Positions 1 to 12,371 of a stretch of DNA of 64,000 nt are shown piece by piece (the first letter of the stretch is position 1; every line of letters starts with the position of its first letter). A program made the position numbers and the translations under genes. The stretch is from Perkinsus olseni. Lineage: Eukaryota > Perkinsozoa > Perkinsida > Perkinsidae. Below the pieces are notes generated by a model. It did no database searches. It worked only from the letters and a program-made list of their open reading frames with translations, and was not told the origin of the DNA. Where the stretch lies: NCBI GenBank assembly GCA_013115135.1, contig JABANP010000277.1, forward strand, positions 1 through 64,000, given 5' to 3'.

Positions 1-290
1 GGTTGCATTGGGTAACCAGAAACGGTTTCTGATTGCCTTGGGTAACCCTTCGGGTTCTTGGTTGCGCGCGCCCAACTGATCGATATCTGCGCGCTTTCCC
101 ACTGCTGCCGATTCCTCCGGACTCCGGAGCCGATTACATTGCCCCTTCCGGTTTCTGGTTGCCTTGGGTGAGCCCTCGGGTTTCTGGCTGCCTCGGGTAA
201 CCCTTCCGGTTTCGGGTTGCCTTGGGTAACCCTTCCGGTTTCGGGTTGCCTTGGGTAACCCTTCGGGTTTCTGGTGGCAATTCTTTTGTT
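1..290. repeat. Tandem repeat, ~28-bp unit
   Basis: Imperfect head-to-tail copies of a unit of the form CTTCCGGTTTCGGGTTGCCT followed by TGGGTAAC. The best-preserved units lie at about 200-285 and degenerate copies extend to position 1. The minus strand stays open here (134-319) only because the repeat lacks stops, so that open frame is not called a gene. The unit is too long and irregular to be a telomeric repeat. Confidence 0.8.
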
Positions 291-439
291 TTTCTGCTGA
301 GAGCCAACTTCATCACCATGCCGTGAGCGGAACATGTTCGCTGGTTGTATACGGTGGGCCATGTGCGCTATGAGCAGTGCAAAACGCAACACGTGCCCGG
401 GGAACGCGGCGCGCAGATATCGATCAGTTGGGCGCGCGC
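64..439. repeat. Segment bounded by a perfect 31-bp inverted repeat
   Basis: Positions 64-94 (starting GCGCGCGCCCAACTGATCGA) are the exact reverse complement of 409-439. The 314 bp between the arms hold part of the 28-bp repeat and no gene. The arrangement resembles a small non-autonomous element with terminal inverted repeats, but no clear target-site duplication was found. A related GCGCGCGCCC...GATCGATT string occurs near 9558 and a shorter one near 11941, so the arm may belong to a dispersed family. Confidence 0.6.
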
Positions 440-788
440 TACTTTTAGTGACACTCGATGGACGTGCCACAAATCGGCGCTCCGCAAGATCTTGACCTCT
501 CACGAATACTAGCAGTTCCTCAATTCTGGCCGTCTTCGTACGAGCAGACTGCTCGGAGCAGTGCGAGCAGACTCGACTCTACTTGTATCTGCATGTAACG
601 TACATGCGTTTTGCTGGTATCATAGCAATAGACTACTGGCAGACTGCCAGTGGCAGTAGTCATGCTCTAGTTCTTGCTCTGAGCTTCGTCAAAACAGCAC
701 CCGTAGCCCAGCAGCTTGTGTGAGCGTAGTCGGCCAGCAGAAATTTTTCTCTTCATATCACTTTCTCTGAGTCTGTCTTCCTCAGTGT

Positions 789-2033
789 ATGAAAAGATCT
801 TTTACAAAAATGTCTACTAGTTGTAAGGCCATCGTTGCTCCCAGCGTCCTCGCGGCAGACTTCGCTCACCTCGCACGCGACTGCGATGAAGTCCTCAAAG
901 GTAGTCTTTCTCCGACTCATCTCGGATGTTTACTCGGTCAATATACGCAGTCTTCGATGAGTGGTGAATGTCTCAGGTGGTGCGGACTGGCTCCATCTTG
1001 ATTTCATGGATGGTCACTTCGTCCCCAATCTGTCCTTCGGCTTCCCTGTCGTAGAGAGTCTCGACAAGTACTACAAGAAGCAAGGTACAAGTATCAGCCA
1101 ATCTGCAGTTTCCATAGCTCGGTCTTCAGAGTCAGAGACTGGGCATGCTCACCCTTTCTTCGACGCTCACATTATGGTCAGCAACCCGATGCAATGGATC
1201 GAGGACTTGAAGAAATGCGGATGCAACCAGGTACTATCTAGGGCGGCTCTCGAGGCTTGTTAGCTGGTCGTCCGGTTTGACGATTTTCCTCTGGTATGAC
1301 ACGTGTAGAGCTGCGTTGCGTCTAGGTTGATTTCCACATTGAGGCCGTGAAGGATCACGAGGAGTGCCTCAAGGTTTGCCAGGCCATCCGTGAGCACGGT
1401 AAGCCACATTGAGATTTATGCCTCTGTTTCATCACAGCTTCTCAGGAATGCGGGTGGGTATCGCTATAAAGCCTAAGACGCCTGTGAGCGCTGTCCAGTC
1501 TGTTCTGGATATCGGTAGAAAGGACGATGCTCTGAGTACCGTGATTGATGACCTCTTGGTAGTATACTTCATTTTGGCGCGCTTTCCACTTTGATAATGA
1601 TACAGGTGATGACCGTCGAGCCTGGCTTCGGTGGCCAGAAGTTCATGCCCGACATGATGATCAAGGTTGAGGAAGCACGGAAGCGTTACGGCCACTCCCT
1701 TGGTACTGCTATGGTGTTAACCCCCGAGGCTCTTCTTCGTACTGGTGTTTCGTTTCTCAGATATCACTGTCGATGGTGGGCTTAATCCCTCCACCTCCGT
1801 CGTTGCTGGTGATGCCGGTGCTAACGTCATTGTGGCTGGAAGTGCTGTCTTCCGGTAGTATTAGGCTGGGCTGTTTTCTCCTTCACCCTCTGTGGCTTGT
1901 CTACGGTGCTAGTATGAGCCCTAACGCATGCTTCTGTGCCTTCAGTACCAGTGAGCCGGAGTCAGTCATTGGCGTGATTCGCAAGGCTGTTGAGGAGGGA
2001 ATGGCCAAGAGAGCTCATGAAGTGGCCGAGTAA
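789..2033 (+). CDS. RPE: Ribulose-phosphate 3-epimerase, 8 exons
   Basis: Interconverts ribulose-5-phosphate and xylulose-5-phosphate in the pentose phosphate pathway, as a TIM-barrel metalloenzyme. Exons that keep frame are 789-900, 977-1084, 1130-1230, 1326-1398, 1446-1558, 1606-1702, 1761-1854 and 1946-2033; introns are 43-96 nt. Family signatures appear in order: [13 protein letters not shown] at the N-terminus, [17 protein letters not shown] (metal-binding His and Asp), [57 protein letters not shown] and VAGSAVF. Two in-frame ATGs (789 and 810) are possible starts. The length fits the family, about 260 residues with a short N-terminal extension. No frame breaks were seen. Family identity is secure; single exon edges could shift by a few bases. 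Confidence 0.93.
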
Positions 2034-2864
2034 ATTATTCCGTTGTATGCTTGTCAATATGTTCATTGTGTTTATGTATTACTCCTGCTGTTCTCTGTTG
2101 AAAAGGTGCGATATCATGAGATATTGCTGCCCCGAGATACAACCAAAGTTTCTAGTTAGCTGCTCTGGTCCATCGGGAGTTGCGTTCTTGACTTGCTGAT
2201 GTGTCTGCCGTTAGTGAAGCTGGGAGAAACTCAGAATTAGTCGTTCGAATTTTGGTAGGGTGCGGGGATCATTGCCAATGATGAATTTTCGTTGTTCACG
2301 CTGTGGGTTAACGGTACCGCTCGGCGTTTCACTCTTGCTCAGCATCATGTCGACGGCATCCCATACTATGCCATAGTAACTATGAATATTGCGGGATCGG
2401 GATAGTAGTTGAGGGTCACCCTCAGCGTTTGCTCCGTTGCTATGTCTTCCAATCGTGCATGCGCGATCGACTCAACCGATGAGCCTTGGCCACAAATTGT
2501 GGCCAACGATGATCAACAATGATCTCAAGAGTCTTACGACTCAGGATGAGGATGGTGATATCCCGAAGGGGAGGAGCGGTGTTTTGTGGTGTGGTAATGT
2601 AGAGCTCCGGCGGTGCTGCTCCGCTAGTCTCCGGGCGAGCGATATCTCAAGCTCATAATTTTCAGAAATGATTCTTGTATTCAATTCAAGTTCGAGCGAG
2701 TTTGAATGAGGTTCTCTTTCGTGGGCATACTCTAGTTGCTACTACTCTCACAGTCTGGGAGACCCTAAGATGTTATCCGACCATCCCCAAACTCTGTCAA
2801 CACAACTCCCGAGAATGTTCAAAAATTCTAAACAACATCATGCAAATAATGCAATAGTAATTAA

Positions 2865-3298
2865 TTACATGGTCGCCAACGTGGCTATCTCCACCACGAT
2901 GGCGACCAACACCACCCCGACTTCTTGCCTCCGGCTAGCCGAGGTGGAACTGAAAAACAGAAATGAGCGAAGCAGTCACGATATAACACGCCTTACCTCC
3001 CCGCTCCTCCACGGAGCTGCCCTTCAGGTCTACTGGTCGTCGAAGTGGTAGTGGTGGAGGTGGAGCGGCCCACGGTGGTGGGCATCGGATGGAGCTCCAC
3101 TCCATCAAATAGACCTGTCGTCGCCTTGGGCTCCGCTTCCAAGAGCTCGGCGATCTTGTTCTCCGCCAGCATCCACCAAATCTCATGCTCGGTGGGGCCG
3201 GAGAGAAGGTCAGGGGAAGGAGGAGAGGTGGTGTTGGGGACAGTAGTGCCCCCAACAACCACAGTGGCCGCAATCATGTTAATGATAAAGATCATCAA
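2865..3298 (-). CDS. Small secreted Thr-rich protein, copy 1 (GPI-anchor-like tail)
   Basis: Two exons on the minus strand: 3298-2997 and 2949-2865, joined across a 47-nt GT-AG intron. The N-terminus (MMIFIINMIAATVVVGG) looks like a signal peptide. The mature part carries SPPSPDLLSGP and an IWWMLAENKIAELLEAE helix, then a Thr-rich mucin-like stretch (STSTTTTSTTS). Exon 2 ends in a hydrophobic tail (GVVLVAIVVEIATLATM) directly before the stop, as in GPI-anchored proteins. The family is not recognised. A paralogue with the same exon structure lies 1 kb away at 3869-4333. A surface or secreted role is inferred only from the two hydrophobic ends. Confidence 0.6.
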
Positions 3299-3868
3299 AA
3301 TGTTCGATAAAACTGAAAAGGCGGAAATAAAACCTATTCAGTTTGAACTGATAGGGCCTAACGCGACCATTCAGAGATGTTGAATGGCACCATGGCGCGG
3401 TCGCGGGGTCAACGCGCGCACGCCCTACTTCGAGCAGGGTATTTCCATGTGACTCGCCGTGCTAATCCTATCGTTCTCGAAAGCTCGTCTCTTTCCGTGG
3501 GAGTTGCATTCATCACTGTGGAGTCCACAGTGTGGACTCCGCATCCCAGCAGGACCAATTCATAAACTGATGTGCTTTATTTGCTGGAGGCCCTCCAGTG
3601 AAGGACTATTCGACCCATTCGCTCAAGCAGCTTCTCACACGATAGAGAGTGTTCAAAGACTGAAATTCTGAAAGTTCTAGCACCTACAAAGGATTCAATA
3701 TCAACTCCGAATGACTATCAGACTAGGAGGTTCATCGAATTTCGGGCGAGCGCGATATGACCGGCGCATCTTCCTCGCCTGATATCGATTCCCGAATGAA
3801 CTATGGTAACACAACTTGCAGGTACTTCAAAAAATCAGTACAACCTCGTGCAAATGTTATACAGATAA

Positions 3869-4333
3869 CTAATTAGTAAACGTCATGAGGAGCAATTCCG
3901 TCATGACGAGCAGAGCTACTCCGCCGCCCTCGTTCCAGGCAACCGAAGTAGAACTGACAGGGAAACAGAAGTATTTACGACGCCGTAGTTGATGAGTTCT
4001 GTCTTACCTTCCCACTCCTCCACGGAGCTGTCCAGTTCCTGACTCGCTGGTGCTGGTGGTAGGCGAGGTCGTGGTTGTAGTGGAGGTAGGTGGGCCCTCA
4101 GTGATGGGCCCTTCAACCTCTCCTTCGCCACGTGCACCACCAGCTGCCTCCTGCTCCGCTTGTAGCAGCTCGTCGATCTTCTTGCTGGCGAGCATCTACC
4201 ACACGTCATGGCCCGTAATTGGAGGACCGCGGATGAGGTCAGGGGAAGGCGGGTAGGTGGTGTTGAGGGCGGTAGTGCCCTCAGCGACCACGGTAGCCGT
4301 GATGGCGGCAAGCATGATGACGATGAAAGTCAT
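3869..4333 (-). pseudogene. Small secreted Thr-rich protein, copy 2, nonsense codon
   Basis: Tandem paralogue of the gene at 2865-3298. Exons are 4333-4008 and 3953-3869 with a 54-nt intron in the same position. It has a signal-like start (MTFIVIMLAAITATVVAEG), the shared PPSPDLIRGP segment, a Thr-rich region (STTTTTSPTTSTSE) and a hydrophobic tail ending LLLMTFTN. Where copy 1 has Trp-Trp-Met, this copy has Trp-stop-Met: TAG is read from plus-strand 4196-4198. The frame is otherwise open on both sides. Upstream flanks of the two copies also match (GGTATTTCCATGTGACT near 3440 and 4494), so the duplication includes the promoter side. Recent inactivation or stop-codon readthrough are both possible. 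Confidence 0.6.
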
Positions 4334-4339
4334 GGAGAT

Positions 4340-5800
4340 GCGAACAAGTCACTGAGAGGAGAGGATTAATAGCTGTGATAGCAATGTTGTTGAGCTCTTA
4401 GTCTGTTACAGGAGGCTTCCTAGTGTAACCATATCTCGGTCGCAGAGGCACGCGGTCGCGGGAGCGTAGTCGCGCACGCCAGAGTTCGAGCGGGGGTATT
4501 TCCATGTGACTCTCCCTTCAATTTACGTGCTCAGGAGTTTATGTTCAATTTATAATCATGCAGCCCGCATCTGAGAAGGAGCAGCTTAGGGAAGGCCTTA
4601 GGGTGGGGAATGAAGAGTCAACACCAATGAGGGTTAGCCGGGTATGTGGGGCCTATTGATCGAGCCTTGGACGAGTGGTCCTGGTGGCTCAGGTTGGCTT
4701 CCGGTATTTCCGACTGAAACGTCTTAAGGAATCTTTGCTGCCCCCGTCTGCGTCCTCGGCGGGAGGGAAGTCCTTGACGGATCGGTGCGGTGTATCGTTA
4801 GTGTTGCCAACCTGTGTTGCTGAACAATATCCTCATGTCAATCCTCACCTCTTCGACGCCAACCCCAAGGCGGCTAAGTTTTTTGTATGCAAGTCAAACT
4901 GTGAGGAGAACGTCTATATGGCCCTCCGGTAATATTATGAACGGGTTGAGCGTGGTGTGGTATTGTAATATAAAATTTATATTATAAATGTTGTCGTACA
5001 ATACATGTGCACTTTCTACTTTTGGATAGACCAACAGTTGCACAGGTCGTCGTTCTCATCGACCACCCGATGCGTAGAATTCTCTGTGTATGGCGCAGCC
5101 CATAGGACAGAGCCCATGTGGTGTACGTGGTCGATTCAGGTTCGGACTTTGGTCTCCCTCATCACAGGACTTTCTTGGAAAGCTGAGAGATACTCTGAGG
5201 GGTTATCCCAGCCCGACCAACTCTAGTGAAACATCTCCCCACTACCCGCCGGTTTACTTGTTCTTCTCAGTATCGGGCTCCGGAATGTTCCTAGGGGTAA
5301 GGGAATCCTGGGGTCGTCCACCGAAGAGCCACGCACCTTTCAGATGTGCCAAGCGATCGGCATTGATGAAACGGCCTCTTTACGGTGGCCTGATGGAGTC
5401 ATGAGGAGAGGAGTTATATTCCTAAGATGGATGTAAACAATTCTCAGTGTGGCGAAAGAGGCCGACTCTCGCCTGCCGGTCTGCTCACTCGCCGGAGAGG
5501 AGCGCATTCTGTTTTGACTCTCTCCACCGCGGGGCTGTGCTTCACTGCGTGTCGATCGTCTTCGAGAAGACTGGTCGAATGGGGTTCTCTTCAGCTTCGT
5601 GCGTGACGTCTCCAATGACTGTCTACGACATTTGCTTGTTCCAATGGCCCATTGCCCCTCTACTCGGGAACCGATGCCGCTGCCGCAGTGCCGTGAAGGG
5701 CAGGAGGTAGTGTAGATGGACTGACGGGAAGGCATCCGCGCGGGGACTCTCAGCGTGAATCAATTTCGTTGAGCTTCGATGTTGCTGTTGGCTCGAGGTA
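4340..5800. other. Stretch without a supported gene
   Basis: After the duplicated promoter flank (to about 4530) no open frame in this interval shows splice-consistent coding character on either strand. Open frames here (4675-4932 plus, 5340-5735 minus) have no recognisable motif and no supporting neighbour exons. Confidence 0.4.
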
Positions 5801-5889
5801 CCTCTTCAGAAGGGTAAAGAAATTATGAAGATCTTCCGTCATGCCGTTCGCCAGGACGGGGTACCTCATTTTCCTGATTATCGGTCACA

Positions 5890-6770
5890 GTGGTTGTTCA
5901 GGTGTCGCTGCTTGATGATGTAGCTTACTATGATAAGAAATTTAATAAGGCTGGCCTGCAGTTCGATGGTAAGCTCGGTGTTGTCGTATTCAGCAGATTA
6001 TGAATTCGCCGAGGAGTGGTATGCCAGACTCGTCGACCGTCTAGTATATCGGGAGCTCCGATTGCGTCAATCTTTTCAGATTTTCACAACTTTATTGCGA
6101 GCTGCTCAGTTCCATGATCGATTTGTAACGTCAACCCAGTAATTCCACTGTCCCATTGCGGTGCAGTCCGCTGCTCGGTTTCATGTCGCTGTTATTCTCT
6201 TTCGTTCTGAGTGCACAATTTCACGGAGGTGTGGTATCGGAAAATAATCACTCACACTGGCGTACCTTTCAAGCCGTCTCAGGCTGTGGTCGAGGTCATC
6301 GATGGATTTTGCGAACAGCAGATGTATTCCCTCCCCTGCGCCGCTGCGAACTACTCAAATCCCGTCCGGATCACGGTCTTTGTACTCTCGATAAACCCAA
6401 GGCCATCGATATTGAGCTAAATTTCCCGTCACCTTACTATGTAGTTTTTGTTGTTGCGGCAGCCTCAGCTTATGTTCGTAGCGCGGTACCTAGATGCCCA
6501 CACAAACATTGGTGGCGACCGACCAAAGCCAGCGGTGAAGACCGCCGCTCAATCCCATCAATCCGTCCGGGAGTTCTTGGAAGCTTGGCTGCCTACAAGG
6601 TAGTACTCCGGGAGTTCTCCAGACTAAAAATCTGGCTTTGCGAACTTCCTCCTGTGACACTCACAACCGATCAGCAGATTACTCCCAGCGTACTAGGATT
6701 ATCAGAGGAGGATTGTAGAAGTCGAACGACACGTTGCGCTAAGCTTCGTAATAAGCAGATCAGGAGTTAG
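5890..6770 (+). CDS. Possible exon fragments, unidentified
   Basis: Short stretches read like coding sequence. Near 5925-5975 a frame gives AYYDKKFNKAGLQFDGKL. At 6211-6420 a frame gives NFTEVWYRKIITHTGVPF and continues for about 60 residues. At 6420-6770 a third frame stays open. Splice-compatible joins could not be settled, and no domain was recognised. Listed because the interval is otherwise empty. Confidence 0.2.
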
Positions 6771-6967
6771 CGATTTTACGGTATGCTATGTCGATCGGGC
6801 CTTAGTGATATATTGCTCTATCGTAATTTTTCGGCGGGTCCTGAGAAATTTATTTCACTTTCCTAGGCTTCTATCGGAATTTTTCCCGTAAATTCCGAGC
6901 AGAAGAAAAAGTTTTCGGAAGTACCTGAATATCTGCGCGCGGGAAAGTTTCGGCTTCGCGGAGGTAT

Positions 6968-9900
6968 TTGGTATTATCATTTTCAATCGAAGTCGACAAG
7001 TCGAGAAGTATCTTATTCAGGCCGAGCCCAGAGGAGGTCGCATGGCGAGTTCACGGGCATGAACGATTCGAGGCAGCGAGGGCGGCCATCGCCGACGAGC
7101 TCGGACGGAAATTCTCGACGGCCACGGGAGAGGAGAGGAATTGGATGAGGGAGAAAGCTAGAATCAGGGGAACCAGACACTATGATGAGGATGTGTAATT
7201 TCGGGGCGCGGTGACGATTTTGGTCGAGAGGCGGGACGGGGTGCCGGACAAGCTGTAATTTCGGGACGAATGACAATTTTATGATTTCCGCTGAGCGAAT
7301 GAATTTCTCACTCGACTAAAGTTTTGAAAAAATTTGGTATCGAGCGTAGTAGTGAGAGCTGCTTCGGGCGACTCTACAGGAGTGAAGAGTTCAGTGGTGG
7401 GTCGACTGGAGTGCTTTCGGCGTTGAGGGGATGCGCCCACAGGACGTGCCTGAGCGATCGCGTGCAGGTTACCCCTACTATCACCATCGGCGTCGACGGC
7501 AGCCTCGGAAGGCTCCCTGGAAGAGCAACTCCAGGCGAAGCAGGCTGAGTTGGATGGGGCTCGCCAACGTTTGCAGGAGGCGGCTGATCGGGCAAGGGAG
7601 GGGGCTCAGAGGGAGTACGTGGCTGTGAAGGATGTGATCGATGAGGATATCGCCCCGGCCAGTCAGGCATTGCAGCGGTAAGCTATCCGTGTCGGGTTTG
7701 GGTAGGCAATCACCGGCGTTTACTCTAGCGGTCTTCGAATGAGAATTTCGAGGAAATGTTGTCGCATGTGTTATAGTCCGTCCGGGTCACAACGAGTCTG
7801 TATTTCGCCGGCAGAAACCGCGCGCCACGAAATTGTATCGGGGATGGTACTTTCGCGATGATCTCATTGATGGCATAGGTATTGGCGAGAGGTCGAGGAT
7901 CGGACCGCTGCCCGGGCGGAGCGGATCCAAGCCGATAGCGGGCTGAGGCAGTCGATGGACTCTGCAGTGGCTACGATGGTCTACACAGAGACGGTGAGGG
8001 ATGCCTGAAGGGTATGTGGTGATTGGGTTGGGTGTAGGCGGCTGCATTGATGAAGAAGACTGAGGACATGAGGACGGTTCCGCAGCAGTTGAGGAAGGCT
8101 TCTGGGGTGCCGGAGAAGAGGAAGATTGTTGATAACTTCGCTGTAGTATCGGGCGTAGGTGGGCGCAGCCAAGCGCGTCTATCGTGGGGCGCTCCGTATC
8201 ACAAGACAGACCGAATTCAGTCTGTCGTGATGGCTGTCGGTACCGTAGCGGGGAATGGTTGGACGCTAGGTTGACGGAGAAACTACCGAGGTCTTTCATC
8301 GCAGTAGATTCTGTAGAGCTGCTCGTGTAGAGTCTTCGGTCGGGGCGAGTATGAACTGCTGCTTAAGACGCGCGTCGTGATCCCCTCCAGGTTGAAGCAT
8401 CGTCATGCATGTCACAGTCAGCCGGCGTGGCTCCTCGATTAGCGTCCGTGGTGAATAAGAGAATTGAAGTGTTGGTGGAGGAGGAGAGGAGGATACTTTC
8501 GAAGCAACTGGAGGTCGTATGGTCGGTCGGCGATGCTTCTGAGGTCACCTCTTCGACTCAGGACGTAGTTACGGGGTCGTGGGAGTGGATGATGGCTACT
8601 GTAACGGTGGAGTCTTTGAACCACCCTCGCTCCCCTCCAGTGGCGGGAGGGGACGTCGTCGGCCTCGTGAAGGTCCTCGATGAGCTGGAAAGTCTTCATC
8701 GTCAGGTCGCTGAGGAGGGTAAGGCAGCTTCGGTGGAGTGCTCGGGCGGAGTTACCATACTGGTCGCCATGGCTGCGTGACTTGAACTCGAGAAAAGCCC
8801 TTTTCCGTTGGAGCGATACCCATCTAGGAGGTTAGAAAATCAAAAGCGGCTGTGAGCCTTGGTAGTTGAACGCTACCCAATACGCCGACGTATTGGTGAA
8901 TATTAGCTCTAGGTTTGAAATGCTTTATGGAGGTTGTACGGCATACTGTTCGTCCGGGTGGTTCGTGGTTGAATGTCCTATTCATAGCGGAGAGCTTGGA
9001 GGGCATTCACACCCTCTTCCTGGATGGTCCGAGTCGACCAGCCCGTCTCATTGCGTATCGGCGTGCGATTGCTCTCAGAGTCCACCGACTCATCGACGGC
9101 TGTGTCTTGGTCATTTGATGCCCTCACCAGGCAGTTGCTGCAGCAGCGGTTTATGTATCACTTCGCCCGGGAGGATGCTGGTGAGGGGGGATTCGATAAC
9201 GCCGTGGAACCTCAGACGGTTGTCAATCTATCCCGGCCCGGCAAGGATGGTGTTTTTTTATTGCTTGGGAGCGAGCATTGAGAGCTGAGCTTTTGCCGAA
9301 TTATCGATTCCACGGTTATTCCAGTGGAAATTCCCGTAGACGACTGGTTTCGCGATGCAGGTACGAATCGTCTTGATCGGCCGGAGTGGGCAACAGCGAG
9401 ATTTCTGGACGTGTGGAAGCACAGCGAGACAGTGTACGATAGATGGCTTCAAGAAGCGGGGGAAGAAAATTCGACAGGGCTTCGGAAGGAACTCGACATC
9501 AACTTTGCGAAGGTTCTTGGCAAGTAAGCTGGCTAACCTACGGTACAGAAAAGCCATGTAGCGCGCGCCCCGGTGATCGATTCGATTATTCACATTGGAT
9601 GGGTTGTTTTTGTATCAGATATTTCTGGGACACTCGGTGGCCGTTAGTGCTGGACTCACCGCAACTGTTTGCTCATCACCTGTCACAGTACCTGGCAGCC
9701 ATCACGGACGTAGAGGCCTTCGCCGGGGCTGATGCTGCCGATGAATTGGTATGAACATCAGCTCACATGAAGGCGGTGTTCGGCTTATTGCTGCCGAAGT
9801 AGATACGCAGCCTCACGGAATCCCCAGTGGTGCTGCAGGCGTGGGCTTCGGGCGACCTTTCGGCGTGCTCTACGGCGCTCCAGCAGGTGAGGATGAAACT

Positions 9901-11154
9901 TGGAGTTTATAATCTTAGGATGCCTTTCCTATTATAAAAACTGAGATCATCATGACACTGTAGAGACTCTACAGTTTGAGTGTTTTTGAGTCTCTTGTAA
10001 CAGCTGACTCGCACATAGAACGTCTGAGTCCATCTCACGGGAGGACTTTGCTTTCAACAACGCGGCAAGAATGTGTATACACTGATTCAGTGTAGTACAA
10101 ATTCACCGCGCAGCAAATCTTGCGAGCGGGAATACTTTCCTCACTGCATGGTCGCGAGAGAGAGCCTTAAGGGGCTGCATGGCGCAGAGGATACGCCCTA
10201 CAGTGCAAAAGCAAATATAGTTGAAAATCTGGTTCCTGGTTTTTCATCTGGTTTCGGAGTCGTTTTTTTATGAGAATGAACTGAAGCAGTTGGGGAGGAT
10301 TCTATGTGGAGTGTCATTGGCCTCTTGTCTTGCACTCTCTCATCGACTTCCGAGATGCAACTGAGGCGTGGAAATGTTCGGTTTGAATGCGCGGGCACTG
10401 AGGATGCTATCGATTTTGCGAGGCGTCGTGGTGCTATATCTGCAATCACAACAGTCATTGAGCTCCTCATCGCTATATAACATGAGAAAATATAAAGCTC
10501 GGCTACTGTAGTCCGATCGACCTTTGAAAATTACAACTTGTAATTCCCTGCATTAACTGCAGGTTGATTCTCCCTGGGCGCGAGACGAGACTCGGACGAG
10601 TGTGAATAGACTAGCAGCTACTCTCATGGATCTTGTTGAGAACGAAAGTGCCAGTAGGACCAGGTGAGGCGGTGAGCAATTTCGTGGCGCAGTGACGGAT
10701 GTGCCTGGTCCTAGCTATTTGTCCAAGAACTCCACTGCGATGGCATTTTTCGCTGATGCCGTGTATTGCCCGCTGATGCAGCAGTTTATTGCCCTGGAAA
10801 AACAGAAGGTGGGGACCGGAAGAACACCCAGACTCTTGCGGGACGCGCTGATTCATTTTAGTGGAACGATCTTCCAACTCTGCACGGTGAGGATGAGCCG
10901 ACGGCGCGGCTGATTCAAAAGAGTATCGAAGGTGTCTACAGTTGGATAGTGAGCGGAGGTTTGCAGGATCAGGTGGGCTTCAATATTTCGCGCGCCATGA
11001 AATTGTCAGGGCGGCCATTCGCTTTGTCATTCTCGGTGACGGTGAATGGAGTTGTTTGTAGATGCTGAGCAGCCTCCTGGGTGAGCATGCCAACGAGCTG
11101 CAGGACTTGGCCCAGAAAATGGCCGAAATGATAACAGAGGAGTGCGGATCCTGA
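6968..11154 (+). CDS. Unidentified multi-exon coiled-coil gene
   Basis: Several exons with coding character share the strand. 6968-7198 contains FEAARAAIADELGRKF. About 7469-7678 is a clear coiled coil (LEEQLQAKQAELDGARQRLQ) ending at a GTAAGC donor. 8409-8780 contains VNKRIEVLVEEERRILSKQ. 9355-9527 contains ARFLDVWKHSETVYDRWLQE, also ending at a GTAAGC donor. About 9648-9751 and 9790-9887 are further candidates. 10861-10973 runs from an ATTTTAG acceptor to a GTGGGC donor, with ARLIQKSIEGVYSWIVSGG. 11062-11154 contains LLGEHANELQDLAQKMAEMI and a TGA stop. The heptad-like, Glu/Gln/Arg-rich composition suggests a cytoskeletal or scaffold protein, but no family was recognised. It is not certain that all exons belong to one gene. 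An alternative frame just past the stop (SADPELARALLCL) hints at a frame break near 11140. Confidence 0.4.
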
Positions 11155-11233
11155 GCTGGCCCGTGCGCTGCTGTGTTTAACATTGCAATCTTAAAGTTGC
11201 TTTTTTCTTCTCATGCGGGCGTTTCTTCCAGTA

Positions 11234-11600
11234 ATGTCGGACTTCGGGCGAGAGAGGCTTCCAAGCTACAGAATTAGCGCTGCAAACTTTCAAGTACAAT
11301 GAACCGATTGATCCTGTCTCTTCTCAAACAGCAGTTCGTTTACTCACCGAAATGGCTCGCCGATTGGAGCCTCAGTTCTTGGCGCTGGACAAGTCAACCG
11401 TCGACTACACAAGGAAAATTCCCCTTGGAGATAAGTGGTCAGAGTCTCTGTCTTGGAGAATCAGGCGTCTGCCAGACGTCGACAGACGCCGTCGGCCGAG
11501 AAAACTCGATGAGTCTCTTGAAAAAGTGCTGTTCATGTCGCTGCACATGCGTAGCAGCCTATGCAATCATGTCATGGTCATCATCAAGAGCTATCGTTGA
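11234..11600 (+). CDS. Unidentified 120-codon exon
   Basis: One frame is open from about 11234 to the TGA at 11598-11600, giving FQATELALQTFKYNEPIDPV, then LLTEMARRLEPQFLALDKST and SLEKVLFMSLHMRSS. The composition is protein-like and the competing frames are poorer. A TAA lies just upstream in frame, so the true 5' boundary is an unrecognised splice acceptor or start. It may be the 3' part of the coiled-coil gene immediately upstream. No domain recognised. Confidence 0.35.
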
Positions 11601-11699
11601 ATCCTCTCAAGCGGTGACACCGCTGCGGTGTAGCCTAGTCAGTATCAAGTCTTGCGACCGTTCCGGGCTCCCGGCCGAATAGGGCGAGAGAAGGAACAA

Positions 11700-12360
11700 G
11701 AAATATTGTGGAGTGGATGCTCTGCTTGTGCAGTACGAGCAATCTAAAGGTTGCGAAATATGTCAGTGACTTGACCGCCACCGTCCGTCTAGTCCTTCTC
11801 GTGGATCCCCCCCTATGAAAGAAAGTGGCAAATAGATACTTATTCAGGCGTAGTCCCTCAGTTGCTTCGTCGTTGCAAGTAGGGTCGAATCGAGTATATA
11901 CATGCAAAATGTTGCTTGATGAAGATCGATCAGATTTTTAGCGCGCGCCCAGATAAAACAATGTCAATATAGACTGGGAGCTTACTGTAGAAATTTGAGG
12001 CCCAAACTCTCAAAATTGTAGAAGTTAAGTCGCTGACATGTTTCGCAACCTTCAGATTGCTCGTACAGTAGGCTAGAGTAAGTAGGGATAGATAGTTAGC
12101 CGAGCATAGTCGGCAAATGTCTTTATCATCGTCAGTCCTGTCTCGTTTTTTCCCTCTACTCGACCTTGACTTTGTTTGACCTGCGCCGGAGAGGTGTGGA
12201 TCATGCGGCTCGCTAGATAGGGTGCTCTCAGGTGGTTCTCAACCGAGAAGGCCGCCTAGGGCGCAACTCGGGACGAGTGGTCGACATAGTGGGCCACCTG
12301 CTCACCTGGCCTCACATCTATCCTCCATCTTCACGTCACCATGACATGTCCCCGAGGAGA
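11700..12360. other. Stretch without a supported gene
   Basis: Only short open frames without motif or splice context. A GCGCGCGCCC string at about 11941 resembles the arm of the inverted repeat at 64-439. Confidence 0.35.
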
Positions 12361-12371
12361 GCCACCAACCC

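Noticed and set aside
1..290. Telomere or subtelomere from the GGGTTGCCTTGGGTAACC repeat
   Set aside because: Unit is ~28 bp and irregular, not a short telomeric repeat; it is followed at once by a housekeeping gene.
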